A DNA stretch of 64,000 nucleotides, taken from positions 124,001 through 188,000 of the forward strand of contig NZ_KB373314.1 of the NCBI RefSeq assembly GCF_000314795.2, in the 5' to 3' direction. The notes under the pieces are model-generated. The model did no database searches. It saw nothing but the letters and a program-made list of their open reading frames with translations, and had not been told where the DNA came from. The DNA is from Streptococcus sp. F0442. Its GTDB lineage: Bacteria > Bacillota > Bacilli > Lactobacillales > Streptococcaceae. The translations under genes were made by a program, and so were the position numbers. Positions 50,864 through 62,110 of this stretch are shown here, piece after piece; positions within the stretch are counted from its first letter, which is position 1, and the number at the start of each line of letters is the position of its first letter.

Positions 50864-52063
50864 ATGAATGAATTTGAAGATTTGCTAAACAGTGTTAGCC
50901 AAGTTGAACCAGGTGACGTTGTTACTGCTGAAGTATTGACAGTTGACGCTAACCAAGCTAACGTTGCAATCTCTGGAACTGGTGTCGAAGGTGTTTTGAC
51001 TCTTCGCGAATTGACAAACGATCGTGATGCTGACATCAACGACTTGGTAAAACCAGGTGAAACACTTGAATTGCTTGTTCTTCGTCAAGTAGTTGGTAAA
51101 GATACTGATACAGTAACTTACCTTGTATCTAAAAAACGTTTAGAAGCTCGCAAAGCATGGGACAAATTGGTCGGACGTGAAGAAGAAGTTGTGACTGTTA
51201 AAGGAACTCGCGCTGTTAAAGGTGGCCTTTCAGTTGAATTTGAAGGACTTCGTGGATTTATTCCAGCTTCAATGCTTGATACTCGTTTTGTACGTAACAC
51301 TGAACGTTTCGTAGGTCAAGAATTTGATGCAAAAATCAAAGAAGTAGATCCAAAAGAAAACCGCTTTATCCTTTCTCGTCGTGAAGTTGTTGAAGCTGCA
51401 TCAGCTGCTGCTCGCGCAGAAGTATTCGGTAAATTGAATGTTGGTGATGTTGTAACTGGTAAAGTTGCCCGTATCACTAGCTTCGGTGCTTTCATCGACC
51501 TTGGTGGTGTTGATGGATTGGTTCACTTGACTGAATTGTCACATGAACGCAACGTTTCACCTAAATCAGTTGTTACTGTAGGTGAAGAAATCGAAGTGAA
51601 AGTTCTTGACTTGAACGAAGAAGAAGGTCGTGTATCACTTTCATTGAAAGCTACAACACCTGGACCATGGGATGGTGTAGAACAAAAATTAGCTGCTGGT
51701 GATGTCATCGAAGGTACTGTTAAACGTTTGACTGACTTCGGTGCATTCGTTGAAGTATTGCCAGGTATTGATGGACTTGTTCACATCTCACAAATTTCAC
51801 ACAAACGTGTTGAAAATCCAAAAGATGTTCTTAAAGTTGGACAAGAAGTAACTGTTAAAGTTCTTGAAGTAAATGCTGCTGATGAACGTGTATCACTTTC
51901 TATCAAAGCTCTTGAAGAACGTCCAGCTCAAGAAGAAGGCGAAAAACAAGAAAAACGTCAACAACGTCCACGTCGTCCAAAACAAGAAAAACGTGATTTT
52001 GATCTTCCAGAAACTCAAACTGGATTCTCAATGGCTGACTTGTTTGGTGATATCGAATTATAA
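50864..52063 (+). CDS. rpsA: 30S ribosomal protein S1
   Basis: A 399-residue protein with four S1/OB repeats, as in Gram-positive S1 homologues: about residues 15-85 ([20 protein letters not shown]), 100-170, 190-258 ([20 protein letters not shown]) and 275-345 ([20 protein letters not shown]), then a basic Q/R-rich tail. It binds mRNA at the ribosome. GGAGGA precedes the ATG. Codon use is strongly biased, as expected for a highly expressed gene. A small hairpin abuts its ribosome site. Confidence 0.94.
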   Translation: MNEFEDLLNSVSQVEPGDVVTAEVLTVDANQANVAISGTGVEGVLTLRELTNDRDADINDLVKPGETLELLVLRQVVGKDTDTVTYLVSKKRLEARKAWDKLVGREEEVVTVKGTRAVKGGLSVEFEGLRGFIPASMLDTRFVRNTERFVGQEFDAKIKEVDPKENRFILSRREVVEAASAAARAEVFGKLNVGDVVTGKVARITSFGAFIDLGGVDGLVHLTELSHERNVSPKSVVTVGEEIEVKVLDLNEEEGRVSLSLKATTPGPWDGVEQKLAAGDVIEGTVKRLTDFGAFVEVLPGIDGLVHISQISHKRVENPKDVLKVGQEVTVKVLEVNAADERVSLSIKALEERPAQEEGEKQEKRQQRPRRPKQEKRDFDLPETQTGFSMADLFGDIEL

Positions 52064-52071
52064 TATTTTTA

Positions 52072-52099
52072 AAGCTTACCTTTTGGTAAGCTTTTTTTA
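52072..52099 (+). terminator. rpsA terminator
   Basis: AAAGCTTACC-TTTT-GGTAAGCTTT with T run. Confidence 0.92.
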
Positions 52100-52100
52100 C

Positions 52101-52129
52101 TTGTAATATACTTAAAAATTTGATATACT
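52101..52129 (+). promoter_or_regulatory. tRNA-Arg promoter
   Basis: TTGTAA, 17 bp, TATACT, 10 nt before the tRNA. Confidence 0.78.
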
Positions 52130-52139
52130 ATAACAGTTG

Positions 52140-52211
52140 CCACCCTTAGTGTAATGGATATCACGTAAGATTCCGGTTCTTGAGATGGGGGTTCGATTCC
52201 CTCAGGGTGGA
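52140..52211 (+). tRNA. tRNA-Arg (CCG)
   Basis: Acceptor CCACCCT / AGGGTGG, anticodon stem AAGA/TCTT with loop TTCCGGT (anticodon CCG), T-arm GGGGGTTCGATTCCCTC; no encoded CCA. Confidence 0.94.
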
Positions 52212-52216
52212 AAGAA

Positions 52217-52247
52217 AAAAAGGTTGAGTTTCTCAACCTTTTTTGTT
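52217..52247 (+). terminator. tRNA-Arg terminator
   Basis: AAAAAGGTTGAG-TTT-CTCAACCTTTTT. Confidence 0.92.
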
Positions 52248-52255
52248 TTTCCAGA

Positions 52256-52288
52256 GTAAAAAAAGACTCTCTATCATTAGAGAGTCTT
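52256..52288 (-). terminator. ldh terminator
   Basis: On the minus strand GACTCTCTA / TAGAGAGTC around a short ATGA loop, then T7. Confidence 0.88.
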
Positions 52289-52300
52289 ATCACTGATTGA

Positions 52301-53404
<1,104 letters not shown>

Positions 53405-53443
53405 CTCTTGTGTTCGTTAGAAGAAAAAAAGGCTAAAATGTGT

Positions 53444-53449
53444 TATAAT
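53444..53449 (+). promoter_or_regulatory. gyrA promoter -10 box
   Basis: TATAAT 36 nt before the gyrA ATG; no strong -35. Confidence 0.55.
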
Positions 53450-53485
53450 AGTATGGTGAATTAAGTAAAGAGAGGCATTTTTTGA

Positions 53486-55942
53486 ATGCAGGATAATAAT
53501 CTAATTGATGTTAATTTAACATCAGAAATGAAGACGAGTTTTATTGATTATGCCATGAGCGTAATCGTGGCTCGTGCGCTCCCTGATGTTCGTGATGGCC
53601 TGAAACCCGTTCACCGTCGTATTTTATACGGAATGAATGAATTGGGTGTCACTCCTGACAAACCACATAAAAAATCAGCCCGTATTACAGGGGATGTTAT
53701 GGGTAAATACCACCCACACGGAGATTCCTCTATTTATGAAGCCATGGTTCGGATGGCGCAATGGTGGAGCTATCGCTATATGCTAGTGGACGGACATGGG
53801 AACTTTGGTTCTATGGACGGAGATGGGGCCGCTGCACAACGGTATACAGAAGCCCGTATGAGCAAGATCGCACTTGAGATGTTGCGGGATATCAATAAGA
53901 ATACAGTTGATTTTGCAGATAACTATGATGCCAGTGAACGGGAGCCCTTGGTGCTACCAGCACGCTTCCCTAACCTTCTTGTAAATGGAGCTACAGGGAT
54001 TGCTGTAGGGATGGCTACTAATATTCCTCCTCATAATCTCGGTGAAACGATAGATGCCGTCAAATTGATGATGGATAATCCTGAAGTGACCACTCGTGAA
54101 CTCATGGAAGTGCTGCCTGGTCCAGATTTTCCAACTGGAGCCTTGGTCATGGGAAGATCAGGTATTCATAAGGCCTATGAAACAGGGAAAGGCTCAATTG
54201 TTCTTCGCTCTCGTACAGAAATCGAGGAAACAAAGAGTGGCCGTGAACGCATTGTCGTAACGGAATTTCCTTATATGGTGAATAAGACCAAGGTCCACGA
54301 ACATATCGTGCGCTTGGTGCAAGAAAAACGAATCGAAGGGATTACCGCTGTACGAGATGAGTCTAACCGCGAAGGGGTTCGATTTGTCATTGAGGTACGT
54401 CGAGATGCCTCTGCCAGTGTTATTTTGAACAATCTTTTCAAGATGACGCAAATGCAGACCAACTTTGGTTTCAATATGTTGGCCATCCAAAATGGTGTTC
54501 CAAAAATTCTTTCTCTTCGCCAGATTTTGAGTTCTTATATTGAGCACCAAAAAGAAGTAGTGACTCGTCGGACCATCTTTGATAAAGAGAAGGCGGAAGC
54601 TCGTGCGCATATCTTGGAAGGTCTCTTAATCGCTCTTGATCACATCGATGAAGTTATCCGGATTATCCGCAATAGTCAGACTGACGCGGAAGCCCAAGCT
54701 GAATTGATGTCTAAATTCAAACTCTCTGAACGCCAAAGCCAGGCTATTTTGGATATGCGTCTTCGTCGTTTGACTGGTTTGGAACGCGACAAGATCCAAA
54801 GCGAATACGATGATTTGGTTGCCTTGATTGCTGATTTGACGGATATTTTAGCAAAACCAGAGCGTGTGGCTGCAATCATCAAGGAAGAATTGGAAGAAGT
54901 CAAACGCAAGTTTGGTGATCCTCGTCGCACAGAATTGATGGTTGGAGAAGTTCTTTCTCTTGAAGATGAGGACTTGATTGAAGAAACAGACGTCTTGATT
55001 ACCCTGTCCAACAAAGGGTACATTAAACGCTTGGATCAAGCTGAATTTACTGCTCAAAAACGTGGTGGTCGTGGGGTTCAAGGTACAGGAGTCAAGGATG
55101 ATGACTTTGTTCGTGAATTAGTTTCTACAAGCACCCATGATCACTTGCTCTTCTTTACTAATAAAGGGCGTGTCTATCGTCTAAAAGGCTATGAGATTCC
55201 CGAATATGGTCGAACAGCCAAGGGTCTACCGATTGTTAACCTGTTGAAATTGGACGATGGAGAGTCCATACAAACCATTATCAATGTTGAGCAAGACCGA
55301 AGTGATGAAGCCTATCTCTTCTTTACGACTCGACAAGGTTTGGTGAAACGGACCAATGTAGCAGAATTTTCTAATATCCGTCAAAATGGGTTGAAAGCCT
55401 TGAACCTACGAGACGAGGATGAATTGATCAACGTCTTCCTTACAGACGGAAATACAGACGTTATTATTGGTACCAAGTATGGTTATTCTGTCCGCTTTAA
55501 CGAATCTGTTGTACGTAATATGGGACGCTCTGCCACAGGGGTACGTGGGGTTAATCTCCGCGAAGGTGACAAGGTTGTTGGTGCAAGTGTCGTCACCGAT
55601 CAGGATGAAGTATTGATTATTACCGAAAAAGGTTATGGAAAACGCACCATAGCGAGCGAATACCCAACTAAAGGCCGTGGCGGTAAAGGAATCAAGACAG
55701 CCAATATTACAGAGAAAAATGGTGCATTAGCTGGTCTTTTAACTGTTAAAGGAGATGAAGACCTGATGATCATTACTGATACTGGGGTCATGATCCGGAC
55801 GGGTGTAGCCAACATTTCTCAGACAGGTCGTTCCACTCAGGGAGTGAAAGTGATGCGACTTGATCAGGATGCTAAAATTGTGACCTTTACAACGGTGCAA
55901 CCTGATGAAAAGGATGAAGAAGTAGTGGAAGAAAACGAATAG
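53486..55942 (+). CDS. gyrA: DNA gyrase subunit A
   Basis: Breakage-reunion subunit of gyrase, 818 residues. It starts [20 protein letters not shown]. The quinolone-determining segment [14 protein letters not shown] keeps S81 and E85, the susceptible state. The catalytic tyrosine lies in [13 protein letters not shown]. The C-terminal DNA-wrapping domain contains the gyrase-specific box [12 protein letters not shown], which separates it from ParC. srtA follows after 13 nt with no terminator. Confidence 0.97.
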   Translation: MQDNNLIDVNLTSEMKTSFIDYAMSVIVARALPDVRDGLKPVHRRILYGMNELGVTPDKPHKKSARITGDVMGKYHPHGDSSIYEAMVRMAQWWSYRYMLVDGHGNFGSMDGDGAAAQRYTEARMSKIALEMLRDINKNTVDFADNYDASEREPLVLPARFPNLLVNGATGIAVGMATNIPPHNLGETIDAVKLMMDNPEVTTRELMEVLPGPDFPTGALVMGRSGIHKAYETGKGSIVLRSRTEIEETKSGRERIVVTEFPYMVNKTKVHEHIVRLVQEKRIEGITAVRDESNREGVRFVIEVRRDASASVILNNLFKMTQMQTNFGFNMLAIQNGVPKILSLRQILSSYIEHQKEVVTRRTIFDKEKAEARAHILEGLLIALDHIDEVIRIIRNSQTDAEAQAELMSKFKLSERQSQAILDMRLRRLTGLERDKIQSEYDDLVALIADLTDILAKPERVAAIIKEELEEVKRKFGDPRRTELMVGEVLSLEDEDLIEETDVLITLSNKGYIKRLDQAEFTAQKRGGRGVQGTGVKDDDFVRELVSTSTHDHLLFFTNKGRVYRLKGYEIPEYGRTAKGLPIVNLLKLDDGESIQTIINVEQDRSDEAYLFFTTRQGLVKRTNVAEFSNIRQNGLKALNLRDEDELINVFLTDGNTDVIIGTKYGYSVRFNESVVRNMGRSATGVRGVNLREGDKVVGASVVTDQDEVLIITEKGYGKRTIASEYPTKGRGGKGIKTANITEKNGALAGLLTVKGDEDLMIITDTGVMIRTGVANISQTGRSTQGVKVMRLDQDAKIVTFTTVQPDEKDEEVVEENE

Positions 55943-55955
55943 ATAAGGGGACAGC

Positions 55956-56699
55956 ATGTCACGCAAAAGAAAAAAGAAAAAGAGTTTACGTAATACTCTT
56001 ATCAATATCGTTGCAACACTCTTGATTATTCTCTCACTTCTCTTGATTTTCAATGCTCCGATCCGAAATATGATCATGGTATGGCATACCAACCAATACC
56101 AGGTTAGCAAGGTCGACAAAAAGACCATTGATAAGAATAAAGAAGTGAAGACGAGCTTTGATTTCCAAGATGTTGAGTCGCTCTCAACGGAAGCTGTTAT
56201 CAATGCCCAATGGCAGGCTCAACAGCTTCCTGTAATCGGGGGGATTTCGATTCCTGAATTGAATATGAACCTTCCAATTTTTAAAGGACTGGAAAATGTC
56301 GCGCTCTACTATGGAGCGGGTACCATGAAGGAAACTCAAGTCATGGGACAAGGGAATTACTCTCTCGCTAGTCACCACGTATTTGGCTTAACTGGAGCAA
56401 ATGCCATGTTGTTTTCACCGTTAGAGAAAGCCAAAGCTGGTATGAAGATCTACATCACAGATAAAGAAAAAATCTATACCTATGTGATTTCCTCTGTGGA
56501 GACAGTGACACCAGACCGTGTCGATGTCATTCAAGACCGTGAAGGTGTTAATGAAATTACACTGGTGACCTGTGAGGATGCGGCAGCAACTTATCGTACG
56601 ATTGTAAAAGGAAATTTGGAAACTTCTGTTGACTACGACAAAGCTCCAAAAGAGATCCTGGATTCATTTAGCAAGTCCTATAATCAAATGCAACTATAA
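55956..56699 (+). CDS. srtA: Class A sortase
   Basis: Transpeptidase that joins LPXTG surface proteins to the cell wall. A 247-residue protein with a basic N-terminus (RKRKKKKS), one membrane anchor (LLIILSLLLIFNAPI), and an extracellular sortase fold. The catalytic histidine is in NYSLASHHVFG (H140), cysteine in ITLVTCEDAA (C206) and arginine in TYRTIVKG (R214). Its place after gyrA is the normal streptococcal one. AAGGGG precedes the ATG, and a terminator follows. Confidence 0.95.
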   Translation: MSRKRKKKKSLRNTLINIVATLLIILSLLLIFNAPIRNMIMVWHTNQYQVSKVDKKTIDKNKEVKTSFDFQDVESLSTEAVINAQWQAQQLPVIGGISIPELNMNLPIFKGLENVALYYGAGTMKETQVMGQGNYSLASHHVFGLTGANAMLFSPLEKAKAGMKIYITDKEKIYTYVISSVETVTPDRVDVIQDREGVNEITLVTCEDAAATYRTIVKGNLETSVDYDKAPKEILDSFSKSYNQMQL

Positions 56700-56701
56700 A
56701 A

Positions 56702-56735
56702 AAATAAAGCCCAAGGCAGTAATGCCTGGGCTTTA
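56702..56735 (+). terminator. srtA terminator
   Basis: AAAGCCCAAGGCA / TGCCTGGGCTTT stem with a four-base loop. Confidence 0.9.
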
Positions 56736-56880
56736 TGTATATGGCTAGAACTTTGTGAAGGAAGAAGCATTCTTGTAAAATTGTAAGAGATTGGTAATAT
56801 AATGTAAGGAAGTTGTCATAATATAGAGGGATTTACAGTATATAATAGGATTAGAAAGAGTATGATAAGGAGGTAGAGTA

Positions 56881-57159
56881 GTGACGAAAGAGCGAATTTA
56901 TCATCTCTTGCATCATTTCTACAATCTCTTAGTAAATGATTTTCCGCGAAACGGATTAATTACGAAAGGCATCTACGAAGTAGAGCAAGTCTACCAAGCA
57001 CTAGAGGCGATTCCTCAGAGTCAGGAGTACTTGATTCGATGTGAAATTCAACAATTTTTGAAGGAGTTAGAACAAGTTCAAACGGGTTACCAGATTCGTT
57101 TCAATAAGGATGAAGTCTTAGTGTTAGACAATTTGAAACAAGAAATCGCTTGTAAATAA
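56881..57159 (+). CDS. Hypothetical protein with GTG start
   Basis: A 92-residue helical protein, MTKERIYHLLHHFYNLLVND, with GIYEVEQVYQALEAIP and a charged helix EIQQFLKELEQVQTGYQIRF. The start is GTG after AGGAGG. It precedes radC by 54 nt and probably shares its mRNA. No family recognised, and no membrane span or known catalytic motif. Confidence 0.65.
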   Translation: MTKERIYHLLHHFYNLLVNDFPRNGLITKGIYEVEQVYQALEAIPQSQEYLIRCEIQQFLKELEQVQTGYQIRFNKDEVLVLDNLKQEIACK

Positions 57160-57213
57160 TGAAAAGTCGTCATTTTCTCATTTTATTACGAATTAATAGG
57201 TGAGGAGGAAATT

Positions 57214-57897
57214 ATGTACGACATTTCATTTATTGAACCATCTTTACTTCCCAGAGAACGTTTGATTTCTGAAGGTGTGGAGAAGTTGAGTCATCAGGAA
57301 TTGCTATCTATTCTCTTACGGACTGGCAATAAACAACAGAGTGTTTACGAGATTGCACAAGGTCTTTTAAGTTCAGTCACTAGTTTAAAGGAATTGGGGC
57401 AATTGACTTTGGAAGAACTCCAAGAAATCTCTGGAATTGGTCGTGTTAAGGCCATCGAACTTCAGGCTGTTTTTGAGTTTGGTCGGAGGATTCATAAAGA
57501 TGAATTAATGAGTTCTGAACAAATCATGAGCAGTCAAAAACTGGCCCATAAAATTCAACAGGAAATCGGCCATAAGAAGCAGGAGCACCTGGTTGCCCTC
57601 TATCTGAATACACAGAATGAAATTATTCATCAACAGACCATTTTTATTGGAACGGTAAATCGGAGTATTGCAGAACCACGAGAAATCCTACATTATGCAC
57701 TGAAACACATGGCAACCTCCATTATCTTAGCGCATAACCATCCGTCTGGTGCTGTATTTCCCAGCAAGAATGATGATGAAGTAACGCATCGCGTTCTAGA
57801 GGCCTGTGAGTTGATGGGCTTAACCTTATTGGATCACTTAATTGTATCCGAAGATGACTATTATAGTTATCGAGAAGAGACGGATTATTTAGTTTAA
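57214..57897 (+). CDS. radC: RadC-family JAMM protein
   Basis: A 227-residue protein. The N-terminal part has a helix-hairpin-helix-like segment [22 protein letters not shown]. The C-terminal MPN/JAB domain has the metal site [18 protein letters not shown] (H-x-H-x-P-S-G...D) preceded by a glutamate in [11 protein letters not shown]. Once thought to act in DNA repair, the family's function is unsettled. GAGGAGG precedes the ATG. Confidence 0.92.
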   Translation: MYDISFIEPSLLPRERLISEGVEKLSHQELLSILLRTGNKQQSVYEIAQGLLSSVTSLKELGQLTLEELQEISGIGRVKAIELQAVFEFGRRIHKDELMSSEQIMSSQKLAHKIQQEIGHKKQEHLVALYLNTQNEIIHQQTIFIGTVNRSIAEPREILHYALKHMATSIILAHNHPSGAVFPSKNDDEVTHRVLEACELMGLTLLDHLIVSEDDYYSYREETDYLV

Positions 57898-57930
57898 AAA
57901 GGGTTGGAACTAGCTGTTCCAACCCTTTAG
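57896..57930. terminator. Terminator between radC and rex
   Basis: AAAGGGTTGGAAC / GTTCCAACCCTTT, serving both convergent genes. Confidence 0.92.
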
Positions 57931-57954
57931 TTGTTATTGTTTTAATGCTGATCT

Positions 57955-58602
57955 TTATTCTTCATTTTTACGCATGAAATAAAGAAGTGTCTGTAATTCA
58001 CTAGTAAGGTCGACATATTGAACGACGACGTCTTTAGGAACTGTCAAATGTACTGGTGAAAAGCTTAGAATGCCTTTGATACCAGCTTCTACCAAGAGGT
58101 TTGCAACTTCTTGAGCCTTGACACTTGGAACCGTTAGGATAGCTGTTTTAATCCCTTCTTGTTTGAGTTTTTCTTTAATGGTTGAAATACCAAAAATAGG
58201 AATACCATCTTTACTCTTAGTATTAATCAATTCATGATCATCTAAATCAAATGCCATGACAATTTTCATTTTATTGCGCTCATGGAAACGATAGTTGAGG
58301 AGGGCACTCCCCATATTTCCGATCCCAATGATAGCAACATTGGTAATCGCATTGTCATTCAAAAGATCTGCAAAGAAGTTCATTAGTTTTTTTACGTCGT
58401 AACCAAATCCCCGTCTTCCCAATTCCCCGAAATAGGAAAAATCTCGGCGAACGGTAGCAGAGTCAATCCCTATCGCATCAGCAATTTGTTTGGAATTGGC
58501 GCGCTCAATTTTTTCAGAATTAAACCGTTTAAAAATCCGGTAGTAGAGCGATAAGCGTCTTGCTGTTGCACGTGGAATTGGAGTATTTTTATCATGTTTC
58601 AC
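57955..58602 (-). CDS. rex: Redox-sensing repressor Rex
   Basis: A 215-residue NADH-responsive repressor of fermentation genes. The N-terminal winged helix shows [38 protein letters not shown] and GRRGFGYDV. The Rossmann domain has [18 protein letters not shown]. The best start is GTG at 58602 (VKHDKN in the frame, read as Met), because AAAGG precedes it and homologues begin near there; an upstream ATG would add 17 residues. TTGTGA half-sites upstream suggest autoregulation. Confidence 0.93.
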   Translation of the reverse strand: MKHDKNTPIPRATARRLSLYYRIFKRFNSEKIERANSKQIADAIGIDSATVRRDFSYFGELGRRGFGYDVKKLMNFFADLLNDNAITNVAIIGIGNMGSALLNYRFHERNKMKIVMAFDLDDHELINTKSKDGIPIFGISTIKEKLKQEGIKTAILTVPSVKAQEVANLLVEAGIKGILSFSPVHLTVPKDVVVQYVDLTSELQTLLYFMRKNEE

Positions 58603-58638
58603 AATATCACAACCTTTCCCTCTTATTGTATAGAAAGA

Positions 58639-58656
58639 TTGTGAAAAAATCAACTA
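58639..58656. promoter_or_regulatory. Possible Rex half-site upstream of rex
   Basis: TTGTGAAAAAATCAAC resembles a Rex operator (TTGTGA-n6-TCACAA) with an imperfect right half; two further TTGTGA copies overlap the rex start region near 58600-58613. Confidence 0.35.
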
Positions 58657-58690
58657 TCTACAATGATTTTTCAAAAATATTTTTATGGAA

Positions 58691-58733
58691 AGAAAAAAGC
58701 TGATGGCGGTGGAGAGGTCCATCAGCATCAGCT
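58691..58733 (-). terminator. Terminator of the nifS gene group
   Basis: On the minus strand AGCTGATG / CATCAGCT around a long loop, followed by T6; it overlaps the final gene's stop codon. Confidence 0.75.
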
Positions 58734-58948
58734 TAGTTTTCAGCTTGTTCTATCTTTTTCAAAAAAGCGTAAAGTCCATCGACACGTCCAGTATAGGGGA
58801 GGGAATCTCCCTTGTATGTAATCGATACGATCTTATAATTGTCTGGTAAGGTTACACAGCCCGAAAAAGCTAGAATGCAGGCTGCAAGGTTGGAGTAGGT
58901 AATGGTCCGTTCCACTTGATAAGCATCGATATAAGTTAGGGTTACCAT
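58733..58948 (-). CDS. DUF4649-like small protein
   Basis: A 71-residue protein, MVTLTYIDAYQVERTITYSN, with SLPYTGRVDGLYAFLKKIE at the end. It has the size and pattern I associate with DUF4649 of streptococci, though that recall is not certain. It starts one base after the DUF1831 stop, so it is the last cistron of the prs-nifS-DUF1831 transcript. Function unknown; contains one cysteine in a mildly hydrophobic stretch (AACILAFSGCV has two). Confidence 0.65.
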   Translation of the reverse strand: MVTLTYIDAYQVERTITYSNLAACILAFSGCVTLPDNYKIVSITYKGDSLPYTGRVDGLYAFLKKIEQAEN

Positions 58949-58949
58949 A

Positions 58950-59297
58950 TTAGGCCTCAGTTTTGTTAAAAATTTCTCTCTCTACGAGACTATCCATTAA
59001 GAAATAGAATTTTTGTTGAATGATATCATTCTCTGGATTTTTAAAGATATTAACCAGGCGAAGTCCAGACTTGTCTGTAATATTGATTTTAAATCCAGTC
59101 AGATCTTTGTTGAAGATGATTTTTAACAAGAAACCTTCCCCGCTGTTTGGAACAGCTTCAAGCAAACGATTTAACTCGTAATTACCAACTTTTGTGACTG
59201 CAAAGGTATTGTCACGAAGGGTATATTTCTTAACGTTGGGATGTAGACTATAGGTATATTTGCAGTCTTTCAATGAGACACTTGTTTCAAATGCCAT
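58950..59297 (-). CDS. DUF1831 family protein
   Basis: A 115-residue soluble protein starting MAFETSVSLKDCKYTYSLHP with DNTFAVTKVGNYELNRLLEA and a C-terminal helix FYFLMDSLVEREIF. This fits DUF1831, a small Lactobacillales family typically beside a cysteine desulfurase. It begins 9 nt after nifS. A role in sulfur transfer is suggested only by this neighbour. Confidence 0.78.
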   Translation of the reverse strand: MAFETSVSLKDCKYTYSLHPNVKKYTLRDNTFAVTKVGNYELNRLLEAVPNSGEGFLLKIIFNKDLTGFKINITDKSGLRLVNIFKNPENDIIQQKFYFLMDSLVEREIFNKTEA

Positions 59298-59306
59298 ATA
59301 ATTCTC

Positions 59307-60419
59307 CTATGATAAAATTTCTTTTAGTTTTGAGAGGAAGTGTTGAACCTCCTCTAAAGTATTGAGTTCTGAAAAACTAATTCGAAGGGATTCTTTTAAG
59401 CGTGAACTATCTTTTCCGTAAAGGGCCTCAAGAACATGGCTGGGTTGCACGGTACCAGCAGTACAAGCAGAACCAGTGGATACGGAAATACCAGCTAAAT
59501 CCAGTCTCATCAGTAAGACATCATTTTGCACCCCTGGAAAACCAAGGTTCCATACGAAGGGAAGATGATGATCACTCGCATTTAAGTAGTAGTTGTAATC
59601 AGCTAACCCATTGAGCAATTCCTGACCTAGTTTTTGAACCTGGTGGAAATTTTCTTCTTGATGAAGGGTAGCTTCTTGGAGAGCTGTCGCCATTCCAGCA
59701 ACGGAAATAAGATTTTCGGTACTAGCTCTCATCTTGCTTTCTTGATCCCCACCATGTAAGAGGTTGTCAAAATCAGGGATAGAAGCATAAAGAAAGCCAA
59801 CTCCCTTGGGACCATGGAATTTATGAGCAGAAGCACTGAGAAAATCGATTCCAAACTCTTCAGGATAGACAGGAAGCTTTCCGATTGCTTGGACAGCATC
59901 GACATGAAAGGCAGCTGGATGATCTTCTAACAGTTCTCCAATTTGCTTAATTGGCAAGAGATCCCCAGTTTCGTTATTGGCAAACATGGTAGAGACGAGA
60001 ATGGTATCTGGTCTAAGTGCTGCTTTGATATCACTTGCTTGAATACGCCCTTCTCTTGGTTGAACGATCGTGACTTCAAATCCGAAACGATCCACAAGGT
60101 ATTCAATGGGTTCTAAAACAGCATGGTGTTCCAAAGCGGTCGTAATGATGTGTTTGCCATCTGCCTGGTGTTTCAAGCAATAGCCTTTAATAACAGTATT
60201 ATTACTTTCTGATCCCCCAGAAGTAAAGAAAATACGATTTGGAAGGGTATGGAGAGACTGAGCAATTTGCTCACGAGACTCTCGGAGGAGCTTACTAGCC
60301 ATTCGTCCATGAGCATGAAGACTGGATGGATTTCCAAATGTGGAAGCCATCGTTTCCGTCATCTTGGAGATAACTTCTGGAAGCAGGGGGGTTGTTGCGG
60401 CATTATCAAAATATATCAC
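59307..60419 (-). CDS. Cysteine desulfurase, IscS/NifS type
   Basis: PLP enzyme that takes sulfur from cysteine for tRNA thiolation or Fe-S assembly. The 370-residue protein begins MIYFDNAATTPLLPEVISKM, has the PLP-binding TSGGSESNN, the Schiff-base lysine in SASAHKFHGPKGVGF, and the sulfur-relay cysteine in VSTGSACTAGTVQPSHVL. The group of prs, nifS, DUF1831 and DUF4649-like genes reads in one direction with tiny gaps. Whether its partner is MnmA/ThiI or another acceptor is not shown here. Confidence 0.92.
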   Translation of the reverse strand: MIYFDNAATTPLLPEVISKMTETMASTFGNPSSLHAHGRMASKLLRESREQIAQSLHTLPNRIFFTSGGSESNNTVIKGYCLKHQADGKHIITTALEHHAVLEPIEYLVDRFGFEVTIVQPREGRIQASDIKAALRPDTILVSTMFANNETGDLLPIKQIGELLEDHPAAFHVDAVQAIGKLPVYPEEFGIDFLSASAHKFHGPKGVGFLYASIPDFDNLLHGGDQESKMRASTENLISVAGMATALQEATLHQEENFHQVQKLGQELLNGLADYNYYLNASDHHLPFVWNLGFPGVQNDVLLMRLDLAGISVSTGSACTAGTVQPSHVLEALYGKDSSRLKESLRISFSELNTLEEVQHFLSKLKEILS

Positions 60420-60428
60420 ATTCAGACC

Positions 60429-61385
60429 TTATTTCTTATGGTAGGCAAATAGAGGACTAACAGGTTTTCTTTCTTGAATGCGAACAATAGCTTCAGCGAT
60501 TAGTTCGCTAGCTGTCAGATAGTTAATGTTTTTAGGAGTTGGTCCATTTGGAGCAACAGAATCCGTTACCAAGATTTCCTTGATTGGAGCTTGGTCTAGT
60601 AGTTCAACAGCGCCTTTTACAAATAAGCCATGGCTTGAAACAGCATAAATCTCAGTAGCGCCTTCGCGTTCAACGATTTTCGCAGCTTCTGAGAAAGTTT
60701 TCCCAGTATTGAGGATATCGTCAATCAAGATGGCTTTTTTATCTTTGACATCTCCGATGATATAGCCATAATCACGATTAGCATCATCTTGTTCATAATC
60801 AATAATCGCGATTGGAGCATCAAGATATTCAGCCAAACTACGAGCACGTTTAACTCCAGAGTTTTTAGGACTCACGACTACGACATCTGGACCTGTCAGG
60901 CCTTTGTTAATGTAGTGCTCTGCAAAGAGTGGAATGGTAAAGAGGTTATCCACGGCAATATCAAAGAAACCTTGAACTTGCACTGCATGGAGATCTAGTG
61001 TTACGACGCGATCTACCCCAGCTTTGACCAACATGTTTGCAACGAGTTTAGCTGTAATTGGTTCGCGAGGAGCGGCAGTTCGGTCTTGACGAGCATAACC
61101 AAAATAAGGCATGACCACATTGACAGTATTCGCACTAGCCCGCTGGCAAGCATCGACCATGATTAACAGTTCCATCAAGTGATTGTTGACAGGGAAACTG
61201 GTTGATTGGATGATATAAATATCATATCCACGAACACTCTCTTCAATATTGACTTGGATTTCCCCATCTGAGAACTGACGGGATGAAATTTTCCCAAGTG
61301 GAACCCCAGCATGATCCGCTATTTTTTGCGCAATCTCTGGGTTTGAATTGAGAGAGAAGAGTTTCATATTTTTTTTATCTGACAT
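60429..61385 (-). CDS. prs: Ribose-phosphate pyrophosphokinase
   Basis: Makes PRPP from ribose 5-phosphate and ATP, feeding the pyrE and purine pathways. The 318-residue protein has [25 protein letters not shown]-like [20 protein letters not shown], the divalent-metal [12 protein letters not shown], and the PRPP loop [18 protein letters not shown]. Streptococci often carry two Prs paralogues; this is one of them. It precedes nifS by 9 nt. Confidence 0.94.
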   Translation of the reverse strand: MSDKKNMKLFSLNSNPEIAQKIADHAGVPLGKISSRQFSDGEIQVNIEESVRGYDIYIIQSTSFPVNNHLMELLIMVDACQRASANTVNVVMPYFGYARQDRTAAPREPITAKLVANMLVKAGVDRVVTLDLHAVQVQGFFDIAVDNLFTIPLFAEHYINKGLTGPDVVVVSPKNSGVKRARSLAEYLDAPIAIIDYEQDDANRDYGYIIGDVKDKKAILIDDILNTGKTFSEAAKIVEREGATEIYAVSSHGLFVKGAVELLDQAPIKEILVTDSVAPNGPTPKNINYLTASELIAEAIVRIQERKPVSPLFAYHKK

Positions 61386-61457
61386 GTGATTCTAACCTCA
61401 TTTAGATTTTTAATCTTAGCACTATTTTAGCAAAAATTTGCGATAATTTCAGCTATT

Positions 61458-62015
61458 TTACAATCTTTCCGCTAATCTAGCGATTTTATTTTTTGCAGCC
61501 TTGTAGACGATTCCATGGTCTGAAATGAACTGATGAAAATTTTCTTCCTGTTCAGCAGTTTCCACCTCAATTTCCAACTCATAGTCTTCAGTGTCTAGAT
61601 ATAGACTGTGGTCGAGTGCCACCAAGCCTGCAGCTGTTTCTTTTTCGAATCGTTCTGTTGTCAGGCTTCCCCAGACAGCAAGTTGTTCAACTGGGATTCC
61701 TTTTGACTCCAAGAGGTTTTTGATTTCTCCATCAGGAAACTCTTTATGCTGAAGGATGGCTTTGGTTTCTTCTTGACTTAGATTTTGATTGTATTCAAAA
61801 TGGCCAACTGTTTCTGGGACTTTGAGAGTCAATTCCGCCTGATTGGTGAAGGTACGAACCCGTAAGGCCATTTTTTCTTGGCGGATGAGCTGGTCTGGTG
61901 TGTCGATATAGTGGTTGGTTTGGACAACCAATTCTGTATCTGTAAAAAGTGGAAGGAGGGATTGGTATTCGTCCTTGTCTAGCAAGGTTTTGTATTCAAT
62001 TTCTAAATGATTCAT
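61458..62015 (-). CDS. CYTH-domain protein
   Basis: A 185-residue triphosphate-tunnel protein. The defining E-x-E-x-K motif is HLEIEYKTLL at the N-terminus, followed by alternating acidic and basic strands (KMALRVRTFTNQAELTLKVP, YLDTEDYELEIEVETAE) that line the tunnel. Members hydrolyse inorganic triphosphate or nucleoside triphosphates. The frame extends 12 codons upstream, but AAAGGA and the family start favour ATG at 62015. It is divergent from relQ, an alarmone synthetase, a pairing that is common in Firmicutes. Confidence 0.88.
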   Translation of the reverse strand: MNHLEIEYKTLLDKDEYQSLLPLFTDTELVVQTNHYIDTPDQLIRQEKMALRVRTFTNQAELTLKVPETVGHFEYNQNLSQEETKAILQHKEFPDGEIKNLLESKGIPVEQLAVWGSLTTERFEKETAAGLVALDHSLYLDTEDYELEIEVETAEQEENFHQFISDHGIVYKAAKNKIARLAERL

Positions 62016-62110
62016 TTTATAGTCCTTTGCTTTTTTTCGAAAGCGATTCATGATATAATAAGAGATGTGTTTATTGTATACAAAAATGGTTCAGATTACA
62101 AGGTGGTAGG

